DNA from: Thioclava sp. GXIMD4216
GTDB lineage: Bacteria; Pseudomonadota; Alphaproteobacteria; Rhodobacterales; Rhodobacteraceae
DNA length: 64,000 bases
Assembly: GCF_037949285.1 (NCBI RefSeq)
Contig: NZ_CP149926.1
Span: 1,033,501 to 1,097,500 of the forward strand
Direction: 5' to 3'
The position numbers were made by a program, and so were the translations under genes. Positions 8,254 through 18,522 of the stretch are shown here, piece by piece. The notes beneath the pieces are model-generated. The model was not told the origin of the DNA, did no database searches, and saw only the letters and a list, made by a program, of their open reading frames with translations. The first letter of the stretch is position 1. Each line of letters begins with the position of its first letter.

Positions 8254-9136
8254 TATGCCGCTTCCCCGCTCTCAAGGCTCGCTTCTGGGGCGCCGTCTCC
8301 TGCGCTGGGGCCTTTATGCGATGCTCTGCGTCTTTGCGCTCTATTACCTGCTGCCGCTGTTCGTGATGCTGACCACCTCGCTCAAAAGCCTCGAGGAAAT
8401 CCGCACCGGATCCTTGGTGGCCCTGCCGCGCGAGATCACCTTTGACGCATGGTCCAAAGCTTGGTCGGGTGCCTGCACGGGCATCCAATGCGAGGGGCTG
8501 AAGCCCTTTTTCTGGAACTCCATCCTGATCTCGGTGCCCGGCGTGCTGATCTCGACCATCATCGGCGCGATGAACGGCTATGTCTTTGCCCAGTGGCGGT
8601 TCAGGGGCGCGAATCTCTTCTTCGCCTTCCTGCTCTTTGGCTGCTTCATCCCGTTTCAGGTGGTGCTGCTGCCGATGGCGCGGATGCTGGGGATCTTCGG
8701 CATGGCCGGCACCATTCCGGGGCTGATCTTCGTGCATACGATCTATGGTCTGGGCTTTACCACGCTGTTTTTCCGCAACTATTACGTCACCATCCCGCAT
8801 GAGCTGGTGAGGGCGGCCAAAATCGACGGGGCGGGCTTCTTCCGTATCTTCTGGTCGATCTTCCTGCCGCTCTCGCTGCCGATCTGCGTGGTGACGATCA
8901 TCTGGCAATTCACCCAGATCTGGAACGACTTCCTCTTCGGGGTGTCCTTCAGCTCGGCGGGCAGCCAGCCGATCACCGTGGCGCTCAACAATATCGTTAA
9001 CTCCACCACCGGCGTGAAAGAATATAACGTGGATATGGCGGCTGCGATCATCGCGGGCCTGCCGACGCTCCTCGTCTATATCGTCGCCGGCAAATATTTC
9101 ATCCGCGGGCTGACCGCCGGTTCCGTGAAAGGCTGA
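8246..9136 (+). CDS. Carbohydrate ABC transporter permease (second)
   Basis: A 296-residue permease of the MalG type, partner of the preceding one. Six membrane helices are evident, the first at about residues 19-42. The EAA loop ELVRAAKIDGAGFFRIFWSI sits near residue 190, and FTQIWNDFLFGVSF precedes the last helices, as is usual for this family. The ATPase gene follows after only four bases. Together the two permeases form the sugar-conducting heterodimer. Confidence 0.9.
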   Translation: MTDMPLPRSQGSLLGRRLLRWGLYAMLCVFALYYLLPLFVMLTTSLKSLEEIRTGSLVALPREITFDAWSKAWSGACTGIQCEGLKPFFWNSILISVPGVLISTIIGAMNGYVFAQWRFRGANLFFAFLLFGCFIPFQVVLLPMARMLGIFGMAGTIPGLIFVHTIYGLGFTTLFFRNYYVTIPHELVRAAKIDGAGFFRIFWSIFLPLSLPICVVTIIWQFTQIWNDFLFGVSFSSAGSQPITVALNNIVNSTTGVKEYNVDMAAAIIAGLPTLLVYIVAGKYFIRGLTAGSVKG

Positions 9137-9140
9137 TCTC

Positions 9141-10232
9141 ATGGCTCCTATCCTTGACATCAAACATCTGCGTAAAAGCTACGGCGCGACCGAAATCCTG
9201 AAGGATATCAACGTCTCTATCGAGAAGGGCGATTTCCTTGTGCTGGTCGGGCCGTCGGGCTGCGGCAAGTCGACCCTGCTCAACTGTATCGCGGGGCTCG
9301 AGGAGATCTCGGGCGGAACGGTCGAAATTGACGGGCGCGACATGACCCATGTCAGCCCGAAAGACCGTGACATCGCGATGGTGTTCCAATCTTACGCGCT
9401 TTACCCCACCATGTCGGTCGCCAAAAATATCACCTTCGGCATGAAGGTGCGCGGCGTCCCGCAGGACGAACAGGACCGCAAGCTGGCCGAAGTGGCGAAA
9501 CAGTTGCAGATCGAGGCGCTTCTGAAGCGCCGTCCGGGGCAGCTTTCGGGTGGTCAGCGCCAGCGGGTTGCGATGGGTCGGGCGCTGGTGCGCGATCCGG
9601 CGCTGTTTCTGTTCGACGAGCCGCTGTCGAACCTTGACGCCAAGCTGCGGGTCGAAATGCGCTCGGAAATCAAGAAGCTGCATCACCGGCTTGGGGCGTC
9701 GATGGTCTATGTGACCCATGACCAGATCGAGGCGATGACGCTGGCCACCAAGATCGTGGTGATGAAGGGCGGCGTGATCCAGCAGATCGGCACCCCTGCC
9801 GAGATCTACAACCATCCCGCCAATACCTTTGTCGCCGATTTCATGGGCAGCCCGCCGATGAACCTGATCCCCGTGAAAACCCAAGCCGCAGGCGCTGGGG
9901 CGCAGGTTCGGATCGATCGCGACGGCATGGACCCGATTGTGCTGAATGTGCCGCGCAGCGATCTGCCTGCCGAGGTGCTGATGGGCGTGCGCCCCGAAGA
10001 CCTTGCCGAGGCGGGTTATCGCGCGGGCAGTTCCGTCCAGCGCGCGCAGATCCGTGTGGATATGGTCGAACCTGCGGGGGCCGATACCTATGTGACCACC
10101 CAGATGGGGGGGCGCATGATCACCGCGCGTCTGCACGCCGAAACGCTGGCCCATGCGGGCGAGTTGCTGGATCTGGAATTCGATCTGGACAAGGTGACCT
10201 TCTTCGAACCCCAAAGCGGCGCGCGGCTATAA
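9141..10232 (+). CDS. Carbohydrate ABC transporter ATP-binding protein (MalK/UgpC type)
   Basis: A 363-residue ATPase. Walker A is GPSGCGKST (about residues 37-45), the signature LSGGQRQR, Walker B LFLFDEPLSNLDA, and the switch His in YVTHDQIEAM. The last 120 residues form the MalK-type regulatory TOBE/OB domain, starting around NHPANTFVADFMGSPPMN. It energises the two-permease channel. ATPases of this class are often shared among several sugar transporters of the same cell, so specificity comes from the binding protein. Confidence 0.92.
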   Translation: MAPILDIKHLRKSYGATEILKDINVSIEKGDFLVLVGPSGCGKSTLLNCIAGLEEISGGTVEIDGRDMTHVSPKDRDIAMVFQSYALYPTMSVAKNITFGMKVRGVPQDEQDRKLAEVAKQLQIEALLKRRPGQLSGGQRQRVAMGRALVRDPALFLFDEPLSNLDAKLRVEMRSEIKKLHHRLGASMVYVTHDQIEAMTLATKIVVMKGGVIQQIGTPAEIYNHPANTFVADFMGSPPMNLIPVKTQAAGAGAQVRIDRDGMDPIVLNVPRSDLPAEVLMGVRPEDLAEAGYRAGSSVQRAQIRVDMVEPAGADTYVTTQMGGRMITARLHAETLAHAGELLDLEFDLDKVTFFEPQSGARL

Positions 10233-10566
10233 GCGCGTCTTGGGGCGGGCCTCTGTCAGGTGGCCTGTCCCCGCGCGTCCTTCGGGGGCGGTCGGGCGGT
10301 GCGAACGCCACGGGGCTTGCGGTGCAAAGCTGTGGATATCTTGTCGGAAATCGGGCTTTGGCCGCGTTTCCTGCAAATAGCGTCTTGCCAAGTTTGGATG
10401 TTTCGTGATCCTCGGCTTCGTGATCTGCTATGGTCGGGTTATCCTGAGTGATGGCTTGACGCTCGTCTTATGAGCAGTGACAAACAGGCAACCGCTCGTT
10501 TTGCCAGCAGGGTCAGCGGATGACCCTTCTGGCCCTTTGCAGACGCCATCCCTCAAGGAGAGTGTG
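10233..10566. other. Intergenic region between ABC operon and decarboxylase gene
   Basis: No credible gene is seen in these 334 bases. A hairpin AGGGTCA-GCGGA-TGACCCT lies at about 10505-10523, about 40 bases upstream of the decarboxylase start; it lacks a T run, so it is a leader structure rather than a terminator. A purine-rich AAGGAGAG just before 10567 is the ribosome site of the decarboxylase. Confidence 0.5.
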
Positions 10567-12858
10567 ATGAAGTTCCGTTTCCCCATTGTCATCATCGACG
10601 AGGATTTCCGTTCGGAGAATTCGTCAGGCCTCGGCATTCGCGCCTTGGCCGAAGCCATTGAAACCGAAGGGTTCGAGGTGCTGGGCGCCACGAGCTATGG
10701 CGATCTGTCGCAATTCGCCCAGCAACAATCGCGCGCCTCGGCGTTTGTGCTGTCGATTGACGACGAGGAATTCACCCCCGGTCCCGATCTGGACCCTGCG
10801 GTGATGAACCTGCGCAATTTCATCGAGGAGGTGCGTTGGAAAAACCCTGATGTGCCGATCTATGTCTATGGCGAGACCAAGACCTCGCGCCATCTGCCCA
10901 ATGACATCCTGCGCGAGCTGCACGGCTTTATCCATATGTTCGAGGATACGCCGGAATTTGTCGCCCGCCATATCGTGCGCGAGGCGAAATCCTATCTGGA
11001 AAGCATCCAGCCGCCCTTCTTCAAGGCGCTTCTGGATTATGCCGAGGACGGGTCCTATTCATGGCATTGTCCGGGGCATTCAGGCGGCGTGGCCTTCCTG
11101 AAATCGCCCATCGGCCAGATGTATCACCAGTTCTATGGCGAGAACATGCTGCGCGCCGATGTCTGCAATGCGGTGGAAGAATTGGGCCAGCTTCTGGACC
11201 ATAACGGCGCGATTGGCGCCTCCGAGCGCAATGCCGCGCGGATCTTCAATTCGGACCATTGTTTCTTCGTGACCAATGGCACCTCGACCTCCAACAAGAT
11301 CGTCTGGCACCACACGGTGGCACCGGGCGATGTGGTGGTGGTGGACCGCAACTGCCACAAATCGATCCTGCATTCGATCATCATGACGGGGGCTATACCG
11401 GTTTTCCTGAAGCCCACGCGCAACCATTTCGGCATCATCGGCCCGATCCCGAAATCCGAATTCACGATGGAGTCGATCCGCGCGAAAATTGCCGCCAACC
11501 CTCTGCTGGCCGGCAAGGACAAGGAAGAGGCCACGCCCCGCATCCTGACCCTGACGCAATCGACCTATGATGGCGTGCTCTACAATACCGAAGACATCAA
11601 GGAGATGCTCGACGGCCATATCGAGAACCTGCATTTTGACGAGGCATGGCTGCCGCATGCGGCCTTCCACCCGTTCTATGGCCGCTTTCATGCGATGGGC
11701 CGCAAGCGCGGGCGCACCAAGAAATCGGTCACCTATGCGACGCAATCGGTGCATAAGCTCCTGGCGGGAATTTCTCAGGCAAGCCATGTGCTGGTGCAGG
11801 ATAGCGAGGAGATCAAGTTGGACCGGAGCCTCTTCAACGAGGCCTATCTGATGCATACCTCGACCTCGCCGCAATATTCGATCATCGCGTCCTGCGATGT
11901 GGCGGCGGCGATGATGGAGCCTCCGGGCGGCACCGCGCTGGTGGAAGAGAGCATCGTCGAGAGCCTCAATTTCCGCCGTGCGATGGCCAAGGTCGATGAG
12001 GAATATGCCGCGGACTGGTGGTTCAAGGTCTGGGGGCCGGAAGATTTCGACCATAATTCCGATGGTATGGGGCAGGCCCGCGACTGGGTCCTGAAGAAAA
12101 CCGATGCCGAGGGTGTGGAAACCGGCGGTGGCGACAGCTGGCACGGCTTTGGCGATATGGCGCCCGGTTTCAACATGCTGGACCCGATCAAGGCGACCAT
12201 CGTGACGCCGGGTCTGAACCTTGACGGGCGCTTTGACGACTGGGGGATTCCGGCCTCTATCGTGACCAAATATCTGGCCGAACATGGCGTGGTGGTCGAG
12301 AAAACGGGCCTTTATTCCTTCTTTATCCTATTCACCATCGGCATCACCAAGGGCCGCTGGAACACGCTTCTGACGGCGCTCCAGCAGTTCAAGGATGATT
12401 TCGACAAGAACCAGCCGCTCTGGCGGGCGATGCCCGAGTTCTGCCACAAGCAGCCGCGTTATGAACGGATGGGGCTGCGCGACCTGTGCGATCATGTCCA
12501 TAAGCTTTACGCAAAATACGATGTGGCGAAGCTCTCGACCGAGATCTATCTGTCGGATCTGACGCCCTCGATGACGCCAGCCGATGCGTTCTCGCATATC
12601 GCGCGGCGCACCACGCAGCGGGTACCGATCGATGATCTGGAAGGCCGCATCACCACCTCGCTTGTGACGCCTTATCCGCCGGGCATTCCGCTGCTGATCC
12701 CCGGCGAGGTCTTCAACAAACGCATCGTGGATTACCTCAAGTTCAACCGCGAATTCGCCCGCGAATGCCCGGGGTTCGAGACCGATATCCACGGTCTGGT
12801 GCAGGAGACCGGCCCCGACGGCCAGATCCAGTATTTCGCGGATTGCGTGGCCGAATAG
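10567..12858 (+). CDS. Orn/Lys/Arg decarboxylase, PLP-dependent (fold type I)
   Basis: A 763-residue basic amino-acid decarboxylase of the large bacterial type: an N-terminal wing (receiver-like) domain at about residues 1-130, the PLP-binding aminotransferase-like core, and a C-terminal domain from about 600. The PLP pocket shows WHCPGHSGG near residue 160, the strand HFDEAWLPHAAFHP, and the Schiff-base Lys397 in QSVHKLLAG. The family converts lysine, ornithine or arginine to the diamine with release of CO2. Exact substrate cannot be told from sequence; no antiporter gene lies next to it, which argues for a biosynthetic rather than an acid-resistance role. Confidence 0.88.
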   Translation: MKFRFPIVIIDEDFRSENSSGLGIRALAEAIETEGFEVLGATSYGDLSQFAQQQSRASAFVLSIDDEEFTPGPDLDPAVMNLRNFIEEVRWKNPDVPIYVYGETKTSRHLPNDILRELHGFIHMFEDTPEFVARHIVREAKSYLESIQPPFFKALLDYAEDGSYSWHCPGHSGGVAFLKSPIGQMYHQFYGENMLRADVCNAVEELGQLLDHNGAIGASERNAARIFNSDHCFFVTNGTSTSNKIVWHHTVAPGDVVVVDRNCHKSILHSIIMTGAIPVFLKPTRNHFGIIGPIPKSEFTMESIRAKIAANPLLAGKDKEEATPRILTLTQSTYDGVLYNTEDIKEMLDGHIENLHFDEAWLPHAAFHPFYGRFHAMGRKRGRTKKSVTYATQSVHKLLAGISQASHVLVQDSEEIKLDRSLFNEAYLMHTSTSPQYSIIASCDVAAAMMEPPGGTALVEESIVESLNFRRAMAKVDEEYAADWWFKVWGPEDFDHNSDGMGQARDWVLKKTDAEGVETGGGDSWHGFGDMAPGFNMLDPIKATIVTPGLNLDGRFDDWGIPASIVTKYLAEHGVVVEKTGLYSFFILFTIGITKGRWNTLLTALQQFKDDFDKNQPLWRAMPEFCHKQPRYERMGLRDLCDHVHKLYAKYDVAKLSTEIYLSDLTPSMTPADAFSHIARRTTQRVPIDDLEGRITTSLVTPYPPGIPLLIPGEVFNKRIVDYLKFNREFARECPGFETDIHGLVQETGPDGQIQYFADCVAE

Positions 12859-12958
12859 GCCCCTGTTCCCTGCGTCATCCGGCCGGATCGGGTGACGCTG
12901 CCGCCCCCTGGCACGACCCGTGCGTGAGACCGATGCGCAGACCACACAGGAGCCGACC

Positions 12959-13612
12959 ATGAGCTTTCCCCATCAGGCCATCTTCTGGGATATCGATGGC
13001 ACACTTGCCGATAGCGAGCCGGTGCATGAGCGTTCGTTCCATCAGGCCATCAAAGGTTTGGGGCTCAGCCTGCCCGACGATCTGCATGACCGCATTCTGG
13101 GGCTGAGCGAGGAGGTCTGCCACGCTTTTCTGGTCGATCACTGCGGTCTGCGGATGGATCTGGCCGACTGGACCCATCGTCGCCATGCGATCTATATGGG
13201 GATGCTGGGCGAGGTGGCCCCCTTTCCCAGGGCGCTGCAGATCTGGGCCGGGCTGGAGGCGGCCGGAATCGCCCAGATGCCGGTCTCCAATTCCGACCGC
13301 AGGCTGGTGATGGCCAATCTGGATGTGCTCGGTCTGAGCCGTCCGCGGATGAAGCTGGTCAGTCGCAATGATGTGCGTGCAGGCAAACCCGCCCCCGAGC
13401 CTTACCTGCGTGCGGCATGGTTGCTTGAACTGGACCCGACCACCTGCGCGGTGGTCGAGGACAGCCCGACGGGCGTGCAGGCCGGACGGGCCGCGGGCAT
13501 GACCGTTTATGCCGCCCCCGATATGGCGCCTGCCTTGCGTGAAAAGCTGGATCTGCCCTGCGCGCTAAGCCTTCTGGACGGGCTTCCGGCGCAGGCGGCA
13601 CCTGTCGCCTAA
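12959..13612 (+). CDS. HAD-superfamily hydrolase (phosphoglycolate phosphatase/phosphomutase-like)
   Basis: A 217-residue HAD phosphatase with a four-helix cap (subclass IA). Motif I is FWDIDGTLAD with nucleophile Asp11 and acid/base Asp13. Motif II is MPVSNSD near residue 100, motif III the Lys in RAGKPAPEPYL, and motif IV VVEDSPTGVQAG. Substrates of this class are small phosphorylated metabolites and cannot be assigned. The start follows GGAGCCGACC. It is followed by the glycine riboswitch, so it is not part of the gcv operon. Confidence 0.85.
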   Translation: MSFPHQAIFWDIDGTLADSEPVHERSFHQAIKGLGLSLPDDLHDRILGLSEEVCHAFLVDHCGLRMDLADWTHRRHAIYMGMLGEVAPFPRALQIWAGLEAAGIAQMPVSNSDRRLVMANLDVLGLSRPRMKLVSRNDVRAGKPAPEPYLRAAWLLELDPTTCAVVEDSPTGVQAGRAAGMTVYAAPDMAPALREKLDLPCALSLLDGLPAQAAPVA

Positions 13613-13694
13613 AGTCGCAATTTATCGCGCAAGCGTCGGTTTTGCGTAAAAATCACTTGCCCTGTCGCAGCGGATCGGGCATCCCTCAGCCAAC

Positions 13695-13880
13695 AGCCGC
13701 TACGGGAGAATCCGGCCATCGCGCCGGTGCCGAAGGAGCAACCGCCCCGGGAAACTCTCAGGCAAAAGGACCGAACGGCTACAGACTCTGGAGAGAGGCG
13801 CGGGAAACTGCGTCCGCCGAAGGAATAACATTCTCAGGCGCCTGAGACCCGTATGGGGTCGGGCAGGGACAGATGGGGCA
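13695..13880 (+). promoter_or_regulatory. Tandem glycine riboswitch upstream of gcvT
   Basis: Two glycine aptamers lie in series. The first is closed by AGCCG (13695) pairing with CGGCT (13776) and contains GGGAGA, CCGAAGGAGCAA and CTCTCAGGCAAAAGGACCG. The second runs from about 13784 to 13880 with CTCTGGAGAG, CGCCGAAGGAATAAC and TTCTCAGGCGCCTGAGAC. The consensus GCCGAAGG and CTCAGGC blocks are present in both. Glycine binding normally turns on the downstream cleavage genes; gcvT starts about 75 bases later. No intrinsic terminator is obvious, so control may be at translation. Confidence 0.9.
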
Positions 13881-13954
13881 TCGAGCGGTTGCAGGGCTTT
13901 CCTGCGACGAAACACATCGATGCCGGGGATCCGGCTTTATATAAGGAGATCCCG

Positions 13955-15055
13955 ATGACGGAGCTCTTGCGCACGGATCTGTATGATCTGCATGTGTCTT
14001 TGGGTGCCAAGATGGTGCCTTTCGCTGGCTGGGAAATGCCCGTGCAATATCCTATGGGCGTGATGAAGGAACATCTTCACACACGCGCCGAGGCCGGTCT
14101 GTTCGATGTCTCGCATATGGGGCAGGTGATCGTGCCCTTGTCAGCCATTGACGCGCTGGAAGCCCTGATCCCCGTCGATATCGCGGGGCTGAAGGAAGGC
14201 CGCCAGCGCTATGGCATTTTCACCAATGAGACGGGCGGCATTCTGGACGATCTGATGATCGCACGTAAATCCGACCATCTGTTTCTGGTGGTCAATGCCG
14301 CCTGTGCCGAGGCCGATATCGCCCATCTTCAGGCCCATCTGCCCGAGGTCACCGTTATCCGCGACCGTGCCCTGATCGCGCTGCAAGGCCCCAAGGCCGA
14401 GGCTGCTTTGGCCCGCCTGATGCCCTCCGTGGCCGAGATGCGCTTCATGGATGTCGCAGAGGCCGAATGGAACGGTCAGCTGCTGTGGATCTCGCGCTCG
14501 GGCTATACCGGCGAGGATGGCTACGAGATTTCGGTGCCCTCTGCGGTGGCAGTAAGCTTCACGCAGGCACTTCTCGATATGGACGAGGTTGCGCCCATCG
14601 GTCTGGGCGCGCGCGACAGCCTGCGCCTTGAGGCGGGGCTGTGCCTTTATGGCCATGATCTTGACCCCGATACCACGCCTGTCGAAGGCAATATCGCTTG
14701 GGCCATCCAGAAGGTCCGCCGCAAGGGGGGCGCCCGCGAGGGCGGCTTCCCCGGTGCGGACCGCATCTTGGCGCAGTTGGAGACAGGTGCCACCCGCCGC
14801 CGCATGGGCCTGCGCCCCGAAGGCCGCGCCCCCATGCGCGAGGGCGTCGAGGTCTTTGACGCGCCCGAAGGCGGAGCCAAGATCGGCACGATCACCTCGG
14901 GCGGTTTCGGCCCCTCGGTCGGCGCGCCCATCGCGATGGCCTATCTGCCCGCTAGCCTGACCGAAGGCGATACCGTCTGGGGCGAGGTCCGCGGCAAGCG
15001 CCTGCCTGCCAAGGTGGCGGCGATGCCCTTCCAAGTGCAAACCTACAAACGTTAA
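13955..15055 (+). CDS. gcvT: Glycine cleavage system T protein (aminomethyltransferase)
   Basis: A 366-residue tetrahydrofolate-dependent aminomethyltransferase, which releases ammonia from the aminomethyl-lipoyl group of H protein and forms 5,10-methylene-THF. The N-terminus has MVPFAGWEMPVQYP and the catalytic region LFDVSHMGQV with the conserved Asp-Val-Ser-His. RSGYTGEDGYEI and GLGARDSLRLEAGLCLYGHD are diagnostic. The ATG follows AAGGAGA. It is the first gene of gcvT-gcvH-gcvP, under the glycine riboswitch. Confidence 0.95.
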   Translation: MTELLRTDLYDLHVSLGAKMVPFAGWEMPVQYPMGVMKEHLHTRAEAGLFDVSHMGQVIVPLSAIDALEALIPVDIAGLKEGRQRYGIFTNETGGILDDLMIARKSDHLFLVVNAACAEADIAHLQAHLPEVTVIRDRALIALQGPKAEAALARLMPSVAEMRFMDVAEAEWNGQLLWISRSGYTGEDGYEISVPSAVAVSFTQALLDMDEVAPIGLGARDSLRLEAGLCLYGHDLDPDTTPVEGNIAWAIQKVRRKGGAREGGFPGADRILAQLETGATRRRMGLRPEGRAPMREGVEVFDAPEGGAKIGTITSGGFGPSVGAPIAMAYLPASLTEGDTVWGEVRGKRLPAKVAAMPFQVQTYKR

Positions 15056-15116
15056 ACCTACCTTCGTGCCCTAGGCACAAGCATCATCACATAGGCATCA
15101 TCATACAGGGGAACGC

Positions 15117-15479
15117 ATGATGAAATTCACCGAAGAGCATGAATGGCTCCGCGTCGAGGGCGATCTGGTTGTTGTCGGTATCACCGAGCATGCCTCCGAG
15201 CAGCTTGGCGATGTGGTCTTTGTCGAACTGCCCGAGCCCGGCACGCAAGTGGCCAAGGGCGACGAGATCTGCGTGATCGAGTCGGTCAAAGCGGCGTCGG
15301 ACATCAGCGCCCCCGTTGATGGCGAAGTGGTCGAGGTCAATGACGCGCTGGCCGATAATCCCGCGCTGGTCAACGAAGACCCGCTGGAAGGCGCATGGTT
15401 CTTCAAGATGAAGCTCGAGGACATGGACCAGCTCGACGCCTTCATGGACGAAGACGAATATAAAGACTTCATCGGCTGA
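15117..15479 (+). CDS. gcvH: Glycine cleavage system H protein
   Basis: A 120-residue lipoyl carrier that shuttles the aminomethyl group between P, T and L proteins. The lipoylated residue is Lys58 in IESVKAASD. The acidic tail [11 protein letters not shown] is usual. Two ATGs stand side by side; the first was chosen because AGGGGAA precedes it by four bases, but the second would remove only one residue. A GC hairpin (ACGGGCCC/GGGCCCGT near 15492) lies between this gene and gcvP and lacks a T run. Confidence 0.95.
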   Translation: MMKFTEEHEWLRVEGDLVVVGITEHASEQLGDVVFVELPEPGTQVAKGDEICVIESVKAASDISAPVDGEVVEVNDALADNPALVNEDPLEGAWFFKMKLEDMDQLDAFMDEDEYKDFIG

Positions 15480-15587
15480 TTGGCCGGTCGGACGGGCCCT
15501 TTTCGGGCCCGTTCGCACGATGGTCCGCCTCTATCGGTCCGCATGTTGCGGGCTGGACGTCTCCCCTATTGGAACAGGTGCTGCGCT

Positions 15588-18419
15588 ATGCCCTTTACCC
15601 CTTCCGCCTATAATACCTATGACTTCGCCAATCGTCGCCACATCGGCCCCAGCCCCTCGGAAATGGCCGAGATGCTGAAGGTGGTGGGCGTGCAGACGCT
15701 CGACCAGCTGATCGACGAGACCGTGCCTGCGGGTATCCGCCAGAAGGACGCGCTGTCTTGGGCGCCTTTGTCGGAATACCGCCTGCTGGAGAAAATGCGC
15801 GAGGTGGCGGGCAAGAACCGCGTGATGACCTCGCTGATCGGGCAGGGCTATTACGGCACTGTCACGCCCCCCGCGATCCAGCGCAATATCCTCGAGAACC
15901 CCGCTTGGTACACGGCCTATACGCCCTATCAGCCCGAGATCGCGCAGGGCCGTCTTGAGGCGCTGCTGAACTACCAGACGATGGTGTCCGACCTGACTGG
16001 CCTGCCGGTGGCCAATGCCTCCCTGCTGGATGAGGCGACGGCGGCGGCCGAGGCGATGGCCATGGCGCAGCGTTCGGCCAAGTCGAAGGCCAAGGCGTTC
16101 TTCGTCGACATCAACTGCCACCCGCAGACGATTTCGGTGATCGAGACCCGTGCGCTTCCTCTGGGTATCGAGATCCTCAAGGGCGAGCCGGAAGAGCTGG
16201 TGGCCGATCAGGTCTTCGGCGCGATCTTCCAATATCCGGGCACTCTGGGCCATGTGCGTGATTTCACCGCCCAATGCGAGGCGCTGCATGAGGCTAAGGC
16301 CGTGGCCGTGGTCGCCACCGATCTGCTGGCGCTTTGCGTGCTGAAAGAGCCGGGCGCGATGGGCGCCGATATTGCCGTGGGTTCCGCGCAGCGCTTCGGC
16401 GTGCCGATGGGCTATGGTGGCCCGCATGCCGCCTTCATGTCCTGCCGCGATGAGTTCAAACGCTCCATGCCGGGGCGGATTGTGGGCGTGTCGATCGACG
16501 CCAAGGGCAATAAGGCCTACCGCCTTGCGCTGCAGACGCGCGAACAGCATATCCGCCGCGAGAAGGCGACCTCGAATGTCTGTACCGCTCAGGCTCTGCT
16601 GGCAGTGATGGCCTCTTTCTATGCCGTCTTCCACGGGCCGATGGGCCTGAAGGCGATTGCGGAATCGGTGCATTACCATGCCGTGCGTCTGCGTGATGCG
16701 TTGGTGGCGGCAGGGGCCGATGTGCAGCCCGCAGCCTTCTTCGACACGCTGACCGTGCGCGTGGGTGTGGGCCAGCAGGGCATCATGGCCGCTGCCCGTC
16801 ACCGTGGGCTGAACCTGCGCAGGGTCGGCACGGACCGCGTGGGGATTTCGGTCGATGAGCTCACCGATGAGGGCGTGCTGACCCGCCTGCTGGACGCGTT
16901 CGGCATCACCGATCCGGCCCCCACGCAGGTTGAACGCGGCTTCCCCGAGGCGCTGGTCCGCGAAAGCGAGTACCTCACCCATCCGGTCTTCCAGATGAAC
17001 CGCGCCGAATCCGAGATGATGCGCTATATGCGCCGCCTCTCGGACCGCGATCTGGCGCTGGATCGCGCGATGATCCCGCTTGGGTCCTGCACGATGAAGC
17101 TCAATGCCGCCGCCGAGATGATGCCGATCACCTGGCCGGAATTCGGCTCGCTGCATCCGTTCGCGCCGCGCAATCAGGCCGAGGGCTATCATGAGGCGAT
17201 TGCCGATCTGACCGAGAAGCTGTGCGAAATCACCGGCTATGACGCGTTCTCCATGCAGCCGAACTCGGGTGCGCAGGGTGAATATGCGGGGCTTCTGACT
17301 ATTGCCGCCTATCACAAGGCACGCGGTGAAGAGCACCGCAATATCTGCCTGATCCCCGTCTCGGCGCATGGCACCAATCCGGCCTCCGCTCAGATGGCGG
17401 GTATGAAGGTCGTGGTGGTGAAATCCGCGCCCAATGGCGATGTGGATATCGAGGATTTCGAGGCCAAGGCTCTGGAGGCAGGGGCCAATCTTGCGGCCTG
17501 CATGATCACCTATCCCTCGACCCACGGCGTCTTCGAGGAAACCGTCCGCACGATCTGCGAGATCACCCATAAGCACGGCGGTCAGGTCTATCTGGACGGG
17601 GCCAATATGAACGCGATGGTGGGTCTGGTGAAACCGGGCGAGGTCGGCTCGGATGTCAGCCACCTCAACCTGCATAAAACCTTCGCCATCCCGCATGGCG
17701 GCGGTGGTCCGGGCATGGGGCCGATTGGCGTGAAGGCACATCTGGCACCCTATCTGCCCGGTCACCCCGAAGAGGGCACTGATGGCACGGTCTCGGCGGC
17801 GCCCTATGGCTCGGCCTCTATCCTGCTGATCTCATGGGCCTATTGCCTGATGATGGGCGGCGAGGGTCTGGCGCAGGCGACCCGTGTGGCGATCCTGAAC
17901 GCCAATTACATCGCCTCGCGCCTGAAAGGCGATTACCCGATCCTCTTCATGGGCAATCGTGGCCGTGTGGCGCATGAGTGCATCCTTGATACGCGCGGCT
18001 TTGCCGATGTGGGAGTGACCGTGGATGATCTGGCCAAGCGTCTGGTGGATAACGGTTTCCACGCGCCGACCATGTCCTTCCCTGTGGCGGGTACGCTGAT
18101 GGTGGAGCCGACCGAGTCGGAAACCAAGGCGGAAATCGACCGCTTCATCACGGCGCTGCTGGCGATCCGCGAGGAAGTGCGCGCAGTGGAAAATGGCGAG
18201 ATCTCGGCAGAGGATAGCCCGCTGCGCCATGCCCCGCATACGGTTGAAGACCTCGTGGCCGAATGGGACCGCGCCTATACCCGCGAGGCAGGCTGTTTCC
18301 CGCCCGGGTCGTTCCGCGAGGATAAATACTGGCCGCCGGTGGGGCGTGTGGACAATGTCCATGGCGACCGCAATCTGATCTGTATCTGCCCGCCGCCCGA
18401 GGCCTATGCGGCAGAATGA
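15588..18419 (+). CDS. gcvP: Glycine dehydrogenase (decarboxylating), P protein
   Basis: A 943-residue single-chain P protein, which decarboxylates glycine with pyridoxal phosphate and loads the residue on H protein. The N-terminal half-domain starts at [15 protein letters not shown]. The C-terminal catalytic half contains [12 protein letters not shown] and the PLP Lys697 in [18 protein letters not shown]. Length matches the family (about 950). The ATG at 15588 precedes the conserved start; an open frame back to 15480 has a TTG but no homology. A strong terminator follows. The L protein is not encoded here and is probably shared with the 2-oxo acid dehydrogenases. Confidence 0.95.
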   Translation: MPFTPSAYNTYDFANRRHIGPSPSEMAEMLKVVGVQTLDQLIDETVPAGIRQKDALSWAPLSEYRLLEKMREVAGKNRVMTSLIGQGYYGTVTPPAIQRNILENPAWYTAYTPYQPEIAQGRLEALLNYQTMVSDLTGLPVANASLLDEATAAAEAMAMAQRSAKSKAKAFFVDINCHPQTISVIETRALPLGIEILKGEPEELVADQVFGAIFQYPGTLGHVRDFTAQCEALHEAKAVAVVATDLLALCVLKEPGAMGADIAVGSAQRFGVPMGYGGPHAAFMSCRDEFKRSMPGRIVGVSIDAKGNKAYRLALQTREQHIRREKATSNVCTAQALLAVMASFYAVFHGPMGLKAIAESVHYHAVRLRDALVAAGADVQPAAFFDTLTVRVGVGQQGIMAAARHRGLNLRRVGTDRVGISVDELTDEGVLTRLLDAFGITDPAPTQVERGFPEALVRESEYLTHPVFQMNRAESEMMRYMRRLSDRDLALDRAMIPLGSCTMKLNAAAEMMPITWPEFGSLHPFAPRNQAEGYHEAIADLTEKLCEITGYDAFSMQPNSGAQGEYAGLLTIAAYHKARGEEHRNICLIPVSAHGTNPASAQMAGMKVVVVKSAPNGDVDIEDFEAKALEAGANLAACMITYPSTHGVFEETVRTICEITHKHGGQVYLDGANMNAMVGLVKPGEVGSDVSHLNLHKTFAIPHGGGGPGMGPIGVKAHLAPYLPGHPEEGTDGTVSAAPYGSASILLISWAYCLMMGGEGLAQATRVAILNANYIASRLKGDYPILFMGNRGRVAHECILDTRGFADVGVTVDDLAKRLVDNGFHAPTMSFPVAGTLMVEPTESETKAEIDRFITALLAIREEVRAVENGEISAEDSPLRHAPHTVEDLVAEWDRAYTREAGCFPPGSFREDKYWPPVGRVDNVHGDRNLICICPPPEAYAAE

Positions 18420-18427
18420 TCCATAAG

Positions 18428-18451
18428 AGGGGGCGATAGCGCCCCCTTTTT
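18428..18451 (+). terminator. Rho-independent terminator after gcvP
   Basis: AGGGGGCG-ATA-GCGCCCCCTTTTTC gives a stem of about eight GC-rich pairs followed by T5. It ends the gcv operon before nadC. Confidence 0.85.
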
Positions 18452-18522
18452 CTTTGGCCTTTCGGCCTCTTTTGCTTGGGCGCATGACAGGGTAGAAACC
18501 GGCAAACCGGAGGAGGACCCCG

